From the NCBI RefSeq assembly GCF_019320115.1, contig NC_089583.1:75657368-75721367 (forward strand): a stretch of 64,000 bases of DNA, given 5' to 3'. The translations under genes and the position numbers were made by a program. Below the pieces are notes generated by a model. That model saw only the letters and a program-made list of their open reading frames with translations, had not been told where the DNA came from and made no database searches. Positions 11,238 through 23,746 of this stretch are shown here, piece by piece. The number at the start of each line of letters is the position of its first letter. Position 1 is the stretch's first letter. The stretch is from Miscanthus floridulus. Its lineage: Eukaryota; Streptophyta; Magnoliopsida; Poales; Poaceae.

Positions 11238-12761
11238 CATGTGTTCTGACCCTTCTGTTTGTTAAGACCGTAGAGCTCAAGGTGTAGGAGGGAAACTCTG
11301 ATCATGCTGGTAAGCAAGAGTACCATAGCCATTGGGGCATAGGTTTCTTACAGTCTGACCAACCTTGGTCAGTTGTTCATTTCCACAGGCCTTGTCGCTT
11401 GGTTTAACATGAGGATGAGGTCGGGCATGGTGACTATTTTGGAAAGGGTATATATATGCCCTTATCAGCCCCTGAGTGAGATCTGACCCCTTATCGTTGC
11501 TGGGGTCAGGTGTCACTAAAGATCAAGGATAGGATAGAGAAATTAGTAGGAGAAAACATCTCTTGTTTTGGCAAGTACCACCTCCCTAGGATCTAAGCCA
11601 TCGTTCTACGACCATGCGTTCAGTCTCCTTGTGAGTCTAACTTTCCTCGAGCCCCCATGCATAGCAAGGGTCTAATTAAGGGTGGGCTCATCTTTATGAT
11701 CGTCACCCCATCCAAGATTTCTGCAACCAAAGGGGTTGAGCTAACGTCACTTGCCTCGATGGCTTGAGTGAAACGCTCTGTGAGCTTGTTAATGGGCAAG
11801 TTCGAGTGGAATCTGGGGCCGTCGTTTGTGATGGGGTCAGCATAGCCCTCATGTGGCATTCAAGTGTTCCTTAACCCGCCTCCCGACAGATGCCCATGTC
11901 GCTTTGAAGAGTGACTCGGGTGGCCCACTGGCCTCTCCTCGATGGATATTCTGTGGGCTTGGCTTGAGGTCAGGATCAAATGAGATGGTCGAGATGACCC
12001 TATCTGCTTCTGAGTGGGTTGAGCAAAGGATGCTAGGGCTCATCTATGTTTTCTCCCCTGGCTCTATTCGATGTGAGGTGGCCTATAGCCCTTCGTGGGT
12101 CGGCCTTCGAACCCCCGATCAGGTGGATTCCCGAGTTTGGGTTGGGAGGCTTGAGCCCCCGAGCCCTGTGGGGCTTGGTAGGGGTCGGCTGTGTTTCATG
12201 CGTCACCCCGTCTATGGTTTTTGCAACCGAAGGGGCTAAGCTAATGATACTTGCCACAATGGCTTGAGTGTCGTGCTTGACGAGCTCGCTAACGGGCATG
12301 TTCAAGTAGAATCCAGATCCATCATTCGCTGACGGGGTCAGCATAGCCCTCATGTGGCATTCCATTGCTCCATAACCCACCTCTCGGTAGATGCCCATGT
12401 CACTTCGAAGAGCGACTCAGGTGGCCCGCTGGCCTCTCCTTGATGGAGATTCTATGGGCTTGGCTCAAGGTTAGGATTGAACGAGAAAGGTCAAAATGTC
12501 CCTGTCCACTTCTGAGCGGGGTTGGGCAAGGCCACTAGGGCTCATCTACATTTTTCTCCCCTGGCTCTAGTTGACACAAGGTGGCCTCGAGCCCTTCACG
12601 GGCCAGCCTTCAAACCTTGGTCAGTTGCCGCTCATATTGAATGAGATGACTACCGCTTCGTGACGCGACGCGAAGCGTTGTGATGCAACAATTGCATATG
12701 CAATGCTTGGATGTATGGGATGAATGTATGAATGCATGCAAGAGTATGGATGAATGAATGA
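11238..12761 (-). repeat. Tat 3' region with about 500-bp tandem repeats
   Basis: Two diverged copies of a unit of about 500 bp are visible. The block starting GTCACCCC at 11702 recurs at 12202, and the neighbouring sequence (globally about 11690-12190 and 12190-12650) can be aligned by eye. A partial third copy is at 14320-14438. The start of the stretch (11260-11520) is homologous to 30475-30715 and 31165-31430. Short ORFs here are not conserved between copies and are not called. Variable tandem repeats between pol and the 3' LTR are known from Tat elements. Confidence 0.6.
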
Positions 12762-14311
12762 TCATGTGTAGGGGGCTATGGTGCCTAAGAGGGGGGTGAA
12801 TTAGGAAATATAAAAGCCTAACTCAAAACTATGGCCACTTTTTCTACCCTTAGCAAAACCTATGCAAAAGATAAACTATCAAAATGTGCAACTACGGTTT
12901 TGCTAGTATGTTGCTATCTCTACCGCAAAAGGAGTTATACAACCTAGGTTCCAAACCTATCAATTAGCCTATCACTAAGCTAGGAAAGTAAAGCACATAC
13001 TAAGATTGCAATGTAAATGTGGAAGCTAAAAAGTAAGGTAGAGATATGCAAACGCCCATCGATGACTCTGGTATTTTTACCGAGGTATCGAGAAGCACGC
13101 AAGCTTCCCCCTAGTCCTCGTTGGAGCCCCTTGCAAGGAATCCCTCACAAGGGCCAAGCTCCCGGTTAGATAAATCTGTGGATAGCCCTGGGCCTTCCCC
13201 ACACGCTAGTGGGTCTCTGGTGTGTCTTCTGGCAAGCCTCTCTTGGACCGCTCCCTGCCATCTTCACTATCAAGCTTCCGGCCGAACCACCGTAGGCCTT
13301 GTTCCCTTTGGTACATGGTGGTGGCCACACCACAAAAACGGTTGGTATGATCTCACTAGACTACAAGCCCCTCCAATATACAACAATGGTGCGTGCAAGC
13401 ACTGAGTGGCAAGACGTATGCAAACCTCACTAAACACTAGGCCTAAACCTAGAGCAATGACATAAGCGATGGTCTAATCAACCTAAGCACTTCGTAAAGC
13501 ATCTACTCTAATCACCTAATGAATCATTAAGCACTATGCTAGTGGAGAGCACTAAAATAGTGTATCAACACCCTTGATATGTTTTCTCAGCTCTCTTCAC
13601 CTCAAATGGCCGGTTGGAGGGTCTATTTATAAGCCCACTGAGAAATTAGTTGTTGGGGGCGAAACCTAGCTTTCTGCTACTGACCGGATGCTACTTTCGT
13701 CCTAACCGAACATGTCTGGTCATCCCGACCGTTGGAGCGTGCGCGTTGATCGGACTCTAAGCTGAGTCATGTCACTATTGATCGGAGGTGTCTGGTCATG
13801 CTGTCATCGCTCTAGAACCTCTTTGGACTCGATCGGACGCTGTAGTTCCTCTGTCCGGTCGTCCAGTGCCGCTGTGTCCAATCACGCTGAAACCATTATC
13901 GTGATGATGAACAGTGCCATCGGTGCATCTGGTCACGTGTCTTCTTCAGTGTCTGATCACTTGCTGACGCTTGCTGCAGTCTCGGACTGCTGATCAGACG
14001 CGTTCGGTCGCTATAAGGGTCGTGTTTAGTCATCTCTACCGAGCTTGTTTCTTTATGATCTTGCATCCGGCTTGGTTCCCATCTTCATGCTTGGACTATG
14101 CTTGATATCTTGGGTCTTCTAGTGCATCTCAGGTCTTGCTTGTGGTGTTGATTGTGGGATCATCATGTCACCTTCGACCAAGTCACGTCTTGCACCCTAT
14201 TGAACTACAAAATAATTACTTGCAAATTCATTAGTCCAATTTGGTTGTGTTGGTCATCAAACATCAAAATCCAAAGTAAATGGGCCTAGGGTCCATTTTC
14301 TTTACATCATG
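12762..14311 (-). mobile_element. Solo LTR of a SIRE-type copia element with perfect target duplications
   Basis: The LTR is 12767-14306 (1540 bp; TGTAGG...TTTACA on the plus strand) flanked by TCATG at 12762-12766 and 14307-14311. Its orientation is minus: the minus strand begins TGTAAAGAAAATGG and ends with the CTAATTCACCCCCC block typical of this lineage. A minus-strand TATAAATAG lies at 13623-13631. GACCGGAC-type words cluster at 13675-14010. No internal region is present, so it is the product of LTR-LTR recombination. It lies in Tat 3' sequence. Confidence 0.85.
13623..13631 (-). promoter_or_regulatory. TATA box of the solo LTR
   Basis: The minus strand reads TATAAATAG, the same box and relative placement as in the other SIRE-type LTRs here. 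Confidence 0.5.
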
Positions 14312-14438
14312 TACTAGAAAAGAAGAGTGGGTTGGTAAAGTTACCTCGATGGCTCGAGCGATGTGTTCGGGGAGCTCTTACCGGATATGTCCATGTGGGG
14401 TCCGGGTCCATCATTCGTGACAGGGCTGGCGTAACCTG
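14312..14438 (-). mobile_element. Tat 3' remnant between two insertions
   Basis: This 127-bp sliver matches 30820-30915 and ends with ACCTG (14434-14438), the target duplication of the Tekay element that follows. Confidence 0.7.
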
Positions 14439-17400
14439 TGTCACAAAACCGACCAATTTATAAGAGCACAAGTACAAAAATAATCGCCAAAATGATCAAA
14501 TTCTCGCACTTGAGTCCATATAAACCTGGTAGTCAACTGAAACCTTGAAAGATTTCAAACCAACTTGCATACAACCAAGATCACAGTAATTCAACATAAC
14601 ATATCATATGTTACAACATTTCATAGACAGTTTGCAAATAGATTACATCACCTCAGAGTCGTCATTATTACAACACAAGTCTTGTAAAGTACGTGGAAGC
14701 AAATAGTTTAACTTACACACCTGAGTTCAAATACAAATACTGGTTTGCTGATCACAACCCGCAAAAGCATTCGGATAAGAGAAACAGAGATCATGCCCAT
14801 GATCTAGTCTTCGTCACCCGCCGGGTGGAGACAATACTTATAGAAGCCCTGATATAGAAGGTCATCTACAACAAGAGGGAATAAACCCTGAGTATGAGAA
14901 TGTACTCAGCTAGACTTACCCGTCGGAAACCAAAACAAATGACACCAAGGATCATGCATAGCTTAATTTAGTGGATTTGGCTGACACTTTCTTTTTGCGG
15001 AAAAGCATAAGTAATAATGATCAACTCTTAACCTGAACTAGCAGTGACATTTAGCCATTAACCTGTCATCTATATTAGCACCTGTACTAAGCAATCATTT
15101 GATTAAGATGCAAACATTAATAGCCATAGCAGGTATAAATCGTGGCAACATTATCATCATCATCATCCATTTAACCATATCATTAAATTAATTGAATCTA
15201 TGTTGCCGCAGCTCAGTCAAGTTCTCACTATCCGGGAGAGACGGCGATTCGAATCGATTCCTATCCAGCTGGAGGGGTATTCCTAACACAAACCTTACTT
15301 CCCCCATCAGGGTCACAAACAAGTCACCTTTGATACAATTCAGGAGTCGCGAGTCTGATCAGTGCTGGAAAATCAAAGAACCACTCTACTATGAGTGCTT
15401 GGTGACTTAACCCACCCTTGGGCTTACGCCAATGGCTCTCCGCACATCCTTACTTCCATCCAGATTGCGGACCCCTGCTCGCATCCTTGGCCTGAATCGA
15501 GCTACTAGGCTTCGTGATCGGAATGACTTATCTAGCTAGCTAAATGTTAGGCTAAGTTCAACATGACATAAGGACATACAACGTATCGGTCCTTAAATGA
15601 CATGGACAGAGTCACTATGTCCAAACCAACACCAGACTCCGCCCGGTCTTAATTCATTATTAACATGGTTCTTTTCCACGATAGCAAATATAGCCAACCA
15701 TGATCCACCTCATCCTAAAGCTCACAGGTGATAGGAAATCACCTGACTTCTACCACACTAAGCATGGCTAAGCATTTAACCCATTCCTGAACTTAAATAG
15801 GATTCAAGTACAATATCTAGACAAGGATGAATATATAATGCAACAATTGGTTCCAACCAATTCCTATACTTAATGCATCATCAACAATAAGAGATACTCA
15901 AGATGTTTGTTAAAGCATGGGAGACTTAATATGCTCCGGAGCTTGCCTTTCAGGAAAGAGGATGGTTGGTGGTCAGAGCACTCGGGCAATTCCTCCTCGG
16001 CGGCTGCTTCGTCGATTTCCTGCACCTTGAGCTCCTCCTCCTAGCTCGCTCCCTTGAACTCTAGCAGCATCACTCCCTCTGGCACACCTATTGCATGAAT
16101 GTGCAAGATAAATATCATGGATGCACATGAACGAAGTTAGGGATGCTCGGGGAATGCACATGCTTACTGCAGTTCGCATTTTTCGACTTAGGCTCTATTC
16201 AAATCACTTTAACTTACTAAGTTTATACAATCTAATGTACAATTGCTCATCTTTAGTTAAGACCTAGCACCTGCACCTAAGCATGTTCTCAAGTTAGGCT
16301 AGCACCTAACAGTCAACAAGAACATTGCAATATGGCATGCACACAAACATTCATATTTCAGCGAAACAGAGACTATACAGTGGTACGGTAAAACTAACCA
16401 TAACTAAAGATCTACAATTCAAAATGACATGCAACAAGACAATTTGGAGAGCTTATGAAATTACCTACAATTCATTTTTAGACCTTAAGGCATGATTCCA
16501 ACCTTTACCAGGTCGAATTTACAAAATTATATAATCAGGTCCAAACAAGACAGAGAACAAGCAACTCTATGATTCAACTTTGAACAACTGTAACTCCTAA
16601 ACTACTAGGCCAAATGTCACCAAATTTTGACAAGAGCTAGATACATAAGTTATCTATAACTTTTGTATTCATCATATTCCCAGCTAACCAAAATATCATG
16701 GGGAACTTTGTAAAGTCCCGAGAACTGTCTAGAAAGACACAATGCCAGGAAATATTTATTAACTTATGTTGCAAACAAATAATTGGATAAAACCAACTCT
16801 ATTCACTTTTCACACATGTCACAAGAACACCAGAAAGTAAAGTGTTCACCGCCAATTCATTTCTTTTAATGCCTTTCTTTATTTATTTAATTAATTAGGG
16901 GAAATGGTAAACATATATGAAAACTACACCATTGAATCTACAAATATTAAAGTAGGTACCACATGATCCAAGTAGACTACTATAAAAATTTCATATCATT
17001 TGAGCAAGTATAACATCCTATACAAAAATGACAAGGCATAAAGGCTTAAAATGACATAATTAGGAAACCCTAGTGAAAAGTGTCAAGAAATAGATTTTAT
17101 ATTTTTCCTAGTATCCTTAAGGTACTAGAACATTCACCACAAAATTACAAGGTCATTGGATTCATAGATAAATTACAAAAATTCACACAATGATCATTCA
17201 ATGATAAAAGGAAAATCTATAACTCGAAAACCATACATGCAATGACTCTCAAATTTTTACTAGAGCTTCTACTCATCAAGAATAGCTCACCAACAAAATT
17301 TCATAATTTTTGGAGCACAGGAACTCAAGATATAATTTAAACCAGTTTGTATGCATTTAAAAACACATTTCAAGTTTCAAATTAAGTCATCCAAAACTTC

Positions 17401-19154
17401 AACTACAAGTGTTTATGTTATATTTTTCCTAAATACTACACTTCACTATGATCCTAACAAAATTGGAACCACCCAATTTGGATCTACAAAACTCTAGATA
17501 TAGATTTTACAAAATAGCATCAAAATCAGAACAAATGAACTAGCTTTCTATAGCATAGTGACTGACAGCAGGGACCCGCATGTCAGTAGGCCCCGCCTGT
17601 CATCGACACAAAACAGGGGACGGCGGGGAAACGGCGTAGCTCACTGATGATGGTGTCTCCAGCAACAAGGAGGGTACCTCCGTGTTCGCCATGATCTCCC
17701 GCATTGATTGACCTACACAACCTAAGCTCTAACGGACTCTAGGTAAGGAGGCCATGGCGCATGGCGGCTCGGCGGAGCTCTGGTGGCAGTGCTAGCGACG
17801 GCGAGCCTCCATTGTCTCTTCTGAGCTCGGTACAAGCTTCACAAGATCACAATGGAGCTAGCTAGGAAGGAAAAGAAGGATGAGAGGGACCCTAGCTATC
17901 CCAACCACGGCGGCCTCGAACTTCGGTGAGGTCGCGCTCATGGCGGTGGTGGTGGAAGTGATAAATGTGGCCGCTACCTTGGTTCTTTGGCTCAACGGTG
18001 AGGTGGACGAGCAAAAGGGGACTATGATGGAGCTTCAACAGTGGCAAAGGGGCAAAGAGGCGTGAGCTTGCACTGGCTATGGCGACGGCGGGGGGCTGCA
18101 CTGCTGCTTCGGTGCTGCGGGCGAGCGGAGGAGGCGAAGGAGAAGCAAAATGGAAATGGGTGCAGGTGGGGCTCTCGGTCGCGTGCAGGGGCTTCAATTG
18201 CCGTGATCAGGCCCATCGTGGCCTGCGCGGTCAGACAGCCAATGATGCGCGGCGCACGTGGCGTTCATGCTCTGTTGTCGGTCGGCACTGTAGACGCCGA
18301 TTCAGGGTTCAAATCCGAATCTAACAGCAATACTTGACAGCGTTATATCTCCTAATCCATTGCTCATTAGCAAATACAGTCTGCATGAAAGTTGTAGCCC
18401 TTACTTCCATCTTCAACTTCTATTAAAGGACCAAGGACTAATTCTCAACACATATAGAGTAAAATCACGCCAAAGTTGAGTTCATGAAACTGAAACTCAG
18501 TTTTCACACTTAGAAAATTTCTAATCTTGAATCAAACCGCAATTCTGAATTGTGGGACCTTTTTGAGCATGTTGTGCATATTTTCATGAGATGGTCATAA
18601 AATAACTTTTGTTCCTTATCAAATTTTCTACAACTTTACTTTAGGTTGCTCAGACATGCAAACACTCTAAGTTATACTTTTTAAACAGTCAAACAAAAGA
18701 GTTATGGGGTCAATACAAGTCAAACCATTACTTGAAATCATAATTAGGCAACATGGTCAACATGAACATTGTTCCTAATGACATTGTAAGTGTAGCTAAG
18801 TTGTTTAAGAGGATAATTAGCCACACCAAAATGACCACACAAAATCAAGCATCACATGTATTGAAATAAGGAAAAACAAGTGAAATGTTACCTTTGTTTC
18901 AAAGTCATATTTCACATGTTTCATGATTTTGTTGCATAGTACTAACTAACCATGTTTCACTAAAGTGAGTTGCACATATTGCACTTGAGTGTTGCACACT
19001 ATGCATTTCAATAAACAAACACACATGAAATATAATAATATGTTGCAATGTTTCGAAACATGTTTCATGCAATATAAGCTCATGAATGGGTGAATGATGC
19101 TCATGTTCATGAAATGCAAGTGCAATGTGGAAGCCAAACACCAGGGGTGTTACA
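14439..19154 (-). repeat. 3' LTR of the Tekay element (4716 bp)
   Basis: It aligns along its whole length with 25616-30328. The GC-rich island is at about 17570-18310. The end of the pol reading frame runs about 45 bases into this LTR (stop near 19107). No other gene is seen in it. Confidence 0.85.
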
Positions 19155-22100
19155 GCCCTCCCCCTTATAAAAATCTCGTCCCGAGATTTGACAAGCGTAC
19201 CATTGTTGATAGAATTCCTTATAACCGTCCCTCAAATAATCTTCTCTTTCCCACGTTACATCGCGTTCACTACCCTGATTACTCCATATGACCTTGTAAA
19301 ACCTGACCACCTGACTTCGAGTCACTCGCTCACGAGTGTGAATTACTCGAACTAGCTTTTCTTCAAAGGTCAAATCATATTTTAACTCGATATCCCCCAG
19401 TGGTACTCTCTCTTCAGGGACGCGAAGACATTTCTTCAATTGGGATACGTGAAAGACATTGAAGATGGCACTCATCTCCGGAGGTAATTGGATCTTGTAT
19501 GCTACCTTACCACTTTGTCCAATGATTTCAAATGGACCAACATATCTCGATGCAAGCTTTCGCTTCACACCAAAGCGTTGGACACTCTTCATGGGTGAGA
19601 CTTTCAGATAAACGAAGTCTCCAACTTTGAACTCAATAGGTTTCCTACGACAATCAGCATAACTTTTCTGCCTAGCTTGAGCTGTGGCCATATGGGTTTG
19701 GATAGTATGGACTTGTTCTTCAGCTTCTTGAACAAAATCAATTCCATAATATCTTCTTTCACCGGCTTCAACCCAATTCATCGGGGTTCTACACTTCCGT
19801 CCATACAAAGCTTCAAATGGTGCCATCTTGATACTCTCTTGATAACTATTATTGTAAGAGAATTCCGCTAGGGGCAACCACTTTTCCCATGAACCCTTAG
19901 CTGAGATGACACATGCTCTCATCATATCTTCTAAGATTTGATTCACTCGTTCAGTTTGCCCATTGGTTTGTGGATGATAGGCAGAACTTCTTACTAACTT
20001 AGTTCCTAATAATCCATATAAGTGCTCCCAAAAGCGAGCAGTGAACTGTGGTCCTCTATCAGAGACAATAGTATGAGGTATCCCATGAAGTCGGACTATC
20101 TGATTAAAGTGCAACTCCGCATAGTCAGTTGGATAGAAATCTATATGGACAGGAATGAAGTGTGCAGACTTGGTCAGACAGTCTACAATCACCCAAATGG
20201 AGTTAAAATTCCTCTGAGTAGTAGGAAGCCCAATGATAAAATCCATACTTATTTCCTCTCATTTCTAACCTAGAATAGAGAGTGACTGAAGCAATCCAAC
20301 TTTCATGTGCATAGCTTTGACTCGACAACAAGTGTCACACCTAGCCACATAAGCGGCTATCTCCTTCTTCATCTTGGTCTACCAAAAGTGAGGCTTCAAA
20401 TCATGATACATTTTGTTACTACCAGGATAAATAGATAATTTAGAGGAATGGGCTTCGAATATGATTTGATTTCTAAGCTCTCTATCCTTTGGAGCCACCA
20501 ACCTATCCTTGAACCATAACACGTCATTCTCATCTACCCGAAAATGTTTGGTTTCTTGCTCTTTCATCTTAGGCTTGATGTGGAACACACCTGAATCTAT
20601 CTTCTATAGCTCGATAATTTGACTCTGTAGAGTACAACTGACAGTGATGTTGTGAAGGACTACAGGATGTAGGAGTTTTGACAAATGAAAGTCACTTTCA
20701 ATCAAAGAGTGGCAATGAGATTTCCTGCTTAAGGCATCCGCAACGATGTTTGCCTTGCCAGGATGATAGTGCACTTGGAGGTTATAATCCTTGATCAACT
20801 CGAGCCATCTTCTCTGATGCATATTCAACTCTGGTTGAGTGAAGATGTACTTAAGACTTTTATGATCAGTGTAGATATTGCACACATTGCTGAGCAAATA
20901 ATGTCTCTAGGCCTTCAAAGCATGAACAACTACAATGAGTTCTAAGTCATGCATCGGATAGTTCACCACATGCTTCTGAAGTTGGCGAGAGGTATAAGCA
21001 ATGACTCTACCCCCTTGCATAAGAACACCTCCTAAACCTGTACCTGATGCATCATAAAACACATCAAAAGGTTTCTCGATATCCGATTGCGCCAAAACCG
21101 AAGCCGAAGTTAGAAGGGTTCGCAGGGTGTGAAAAGCCACATCACACTCGGAAGTCTAGACAAACTTCATGTCTTTTTGTAGCAACCGAGTCATAGGCTT
21201 GGCTATTTTAGAGAAATTTGGAATGAAGCGACGATAATAGCCAGCCAATCCTAGAAAACTCCGAACCTCATGCACCGAGATTGGAGTCTTCTAGTCCAAC
21301 ACTTCTTGCACTTTGGTGGGATCCACCATAATTCCACCATCGGACAACACGTGTCCAAGAAAAGGTACCTCACGAAGCCAGAATTCATACTTGCTAAACT
21401 TCGCATAAAGCTTGTGCTCCCGCAATCTAGTGAGAACCACTCACAAATGTTCAACATGATCTTCTTCATTCTCATAATAGACCAAGATATCATCTATAAA
21501 TACCACCATAAATTTGTCCAACTCGGGCATAAACACTAAATTCATCAAATACATGAAGTGTGCGGGGGCATTGGTCAATCCAAAAGACATAACAAGATAC
21601 TCGTATAGACCGTATCTTGTAGAGAATACAGTTTTTGGAACATCCTCAGGCTGAATTTTGATTTGATGATAACCAGATCTCAAATCAATCTTAGAAAAGA
21701 CTTTTGCTTTAGACAACTGATCAAATAAGATATCTATGCGTGGTAGAGGGTACTTATTCTTGATTATGACTACATTCAAAGGTCTTCTAGAGATGAGCAT
21801 TGTACCAGGTAGCAACTCTATCTTGAACTCCACGTCCCGATCCGGGGGCAATCCGGGCAAAACATCAGGAAAAACATCCAGAAATTCACACGCGACAGGG
21901 ATATCTACCATAGCCTTTGCTTGCACCGCATTAGCCATACAAAAAAGATTGATGTCCCTAGGTAGTTGTACTAGAAAACCCTCCTGATTACAAGGATCTC
22001 TGAGCATGACTACTCTAGTCGATGTATCAATAAGCACTCCATGACTGCTCATCTAGTTCATTCCCAATATCACGCCGATACCTAGCCCCGGTAAAACTAC

Positions 22101-22329
22101 CAGATCAATCTGATAACTTCGCCCCTCTATCTCAAATTGTACGTCCCCAACTACAAGCTTGGTTGGGATAGTACCACTGGCAGCCCTAATACAATAACCC
22201 TCACCCTCAACAGTGTATGTTTTCTACATAAACTTGGATGCAAATGCGGGACTAATAAAAGAATGTGAAGCACCCGAATCAAATAGTACAACTGCGGGGT
22301 GTTGATCCACCAGAAACTTATCGGCCGTT
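19107..22329 (-). pseudogene. Tekay pol: protease, RT, RNase H, integrase, chromodomain, broken
   Basis: In order on the minus strand: a protease with the DSGASHS active site near 22280; reverse transcriptase (open piece 21441-22052) with the FIDDIL catalytic motif near 21490; RNase H (21140-20604, starting VFYDASGTG and containing [10 protein letters not shown]); the integrase zinc-binding segment (about 20590-20290); the integrase core (D in VDCLTKSAHF, D in VSDRGPQF, E in QTERVNQ) and GPF region; and a chromodomain near 19340-19200 (TWEREDYLRD). The last piece, 19107-20246, is open for 379 codons and its stop lies inside the 3' LTR. Several tryptophan codons just upstream have become TAG or TGA (near 20270). 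The copy is dead, but the domain order identifies it as a chromovirus. Confidence 0.85.
19155..19166 (-). other. Polypurine tract of the Tekay element
   Basis: The minus strand reads AAGGGGGAGGGC directly before TGTAACACC at 19154. Confidence 0.75.
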
Positions 22330-23394
22330 ACTACCTCTCCTGATGGAATATCAGCAATATTAGTGTGGTTCACCTATCCCTAATGGCCACCTTGGTAGTT
22401 ATTCTTCTTAGGGTAAGGACACTTCCTCGACCAGTGACCTGGCTTGTTGCAGTTCTAGCATGGCATGTTGCTTGGCAGAACATTGGAACTGCCTTGACTG
22501 GTAGTGCCCTTGGGAAGAGCAACTGTAAAAGCCTTGCAAAACCCAGTCTTGCATGGATTCTTCTTCAGCGGTGGGTGGAACTTAGCAGCTGATGCTGGGG
22601 GACGGAATGGAGCCCTTTGTGTGACTGGAGCCTTGGATTGTGAGGCACCCGCCTCATAGGCCCTCTTATGATTCTTTGCAGCAGCATATACAACATTGTT
22701 GTTCTCTTGCGATAAAGCATCACTCACAAACTCATTAAAATGAGCACACTTGCAATTTCCCATGGTCTTCATTAATTTGGGGCTAAGTCCCCGCTTGAAA
22801 CTAGTGATCTTTTTGGCATCAGTGTCAACAAACTCAGTAGCATACCTTGCAAGGTTATTGAAAGCCTGTAGGTATTCATTCAAGCTCTTGTTCCCCTAGG
22901 TCAGCTTCATGAACTCCGTATGCTTGATTGCCATGAGACCAGGAGGAATATAATTTCCCCTGAAAGCAAACTTAAACTGATCCCAAGTGATTTGGGCATT
23001 AGCGGGCATAGTGGACTGATGATGACTCCATCAAATACCAGCTGGCCCATGCAGTTGCTGAGAAGCATATTCAGTCTTCAGCACTTCTATCAAGTGAAGC
23101 AGACAGAATTTTCTGCTCGAGAGTGTTCAACCACTCATCAGCTTGGAGGGGCTCTTCAGCCTCCTTAAAGATCGGTGGTTTAGTGTCAAGGAAATCTTTG
23201 AAGTCGCTATACTGATTTGGTTCTGGTCCTTAGCGTGCACCACGACCATCACGATTTGCAATCGTACGGAGATCCTCAGCCATAGTGCGCTGTCCTTCCA
23301 CAAGAATCACCATCAATTTCATTGGTGTGGGTGGTGGTGGCGGTGGAAGATCGTCATCATCACCAACCGCACCAGTGGAACGAGTGCGAGGCAT
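22330..23394 (-). pseudogene. Tekay gag (capsid and zinc knuckle), broken
   Basis: An ATG at 23392-23394 opens a frame beginning MPRTRSTG. It continues through a retrotransposon gag domain (tryptophan-rich core, LTQGNKSLNEY block near 22890) to a CCHC zinc knuckle near 22455-22415 (C, C, H, C with the spacing CxNCNKPGHWSRKC). Residue 2 of the knuckle is now a TAG codon. Other in-frame stops lie near 23231 and 22372. Gag packages the RNA and assembles the virus-like particle. The longest surviving open piece is 22455-22883. Confidence 0.7.
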
Positions 23395-23746
23395 CTACAA
23401 CAATGCGCAACCAATAATTATTAGTGATGTCAGCACATTGGAGAGGAACAATGTAATTACGCCAAACTGAATTTACTGGAGAGAATAAACACTTCATACA
23501 ATAAACAGAGGCAATAATTCATTCTCCAATCACCACATCATCAATTAGATTACTAGCGCCATACGCAGTGCATTCCAACATGACAAGTTTTAAACTTAAC
23601 CAACAAGGTACGCATCCCGATGGGAGCGGATTAAAGTACATTACATGCCAAGTTTGAATTAAAAGATACATCCCACATCAGTCATAGTACTAAGTCCATT
23701 ACACCCATGACTACAAAAGCTTAAACTAGTGAGACTTGCTAACTAA
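23395..23746 (-). other. Spacer between extra ORF and gag in the Tekay element
   Basis: This 352-bp stretch has no open frame of note and no recognised motif. Confidence 0.4.

Noticed and set aside
17880..18337. Small ORFs on both strands in the GC-rich island of the Tekay LTR
   Set aside because: The matching ORFs in the other LTR (29040-29443) differ by substitutions without coding bias and have other lengths.
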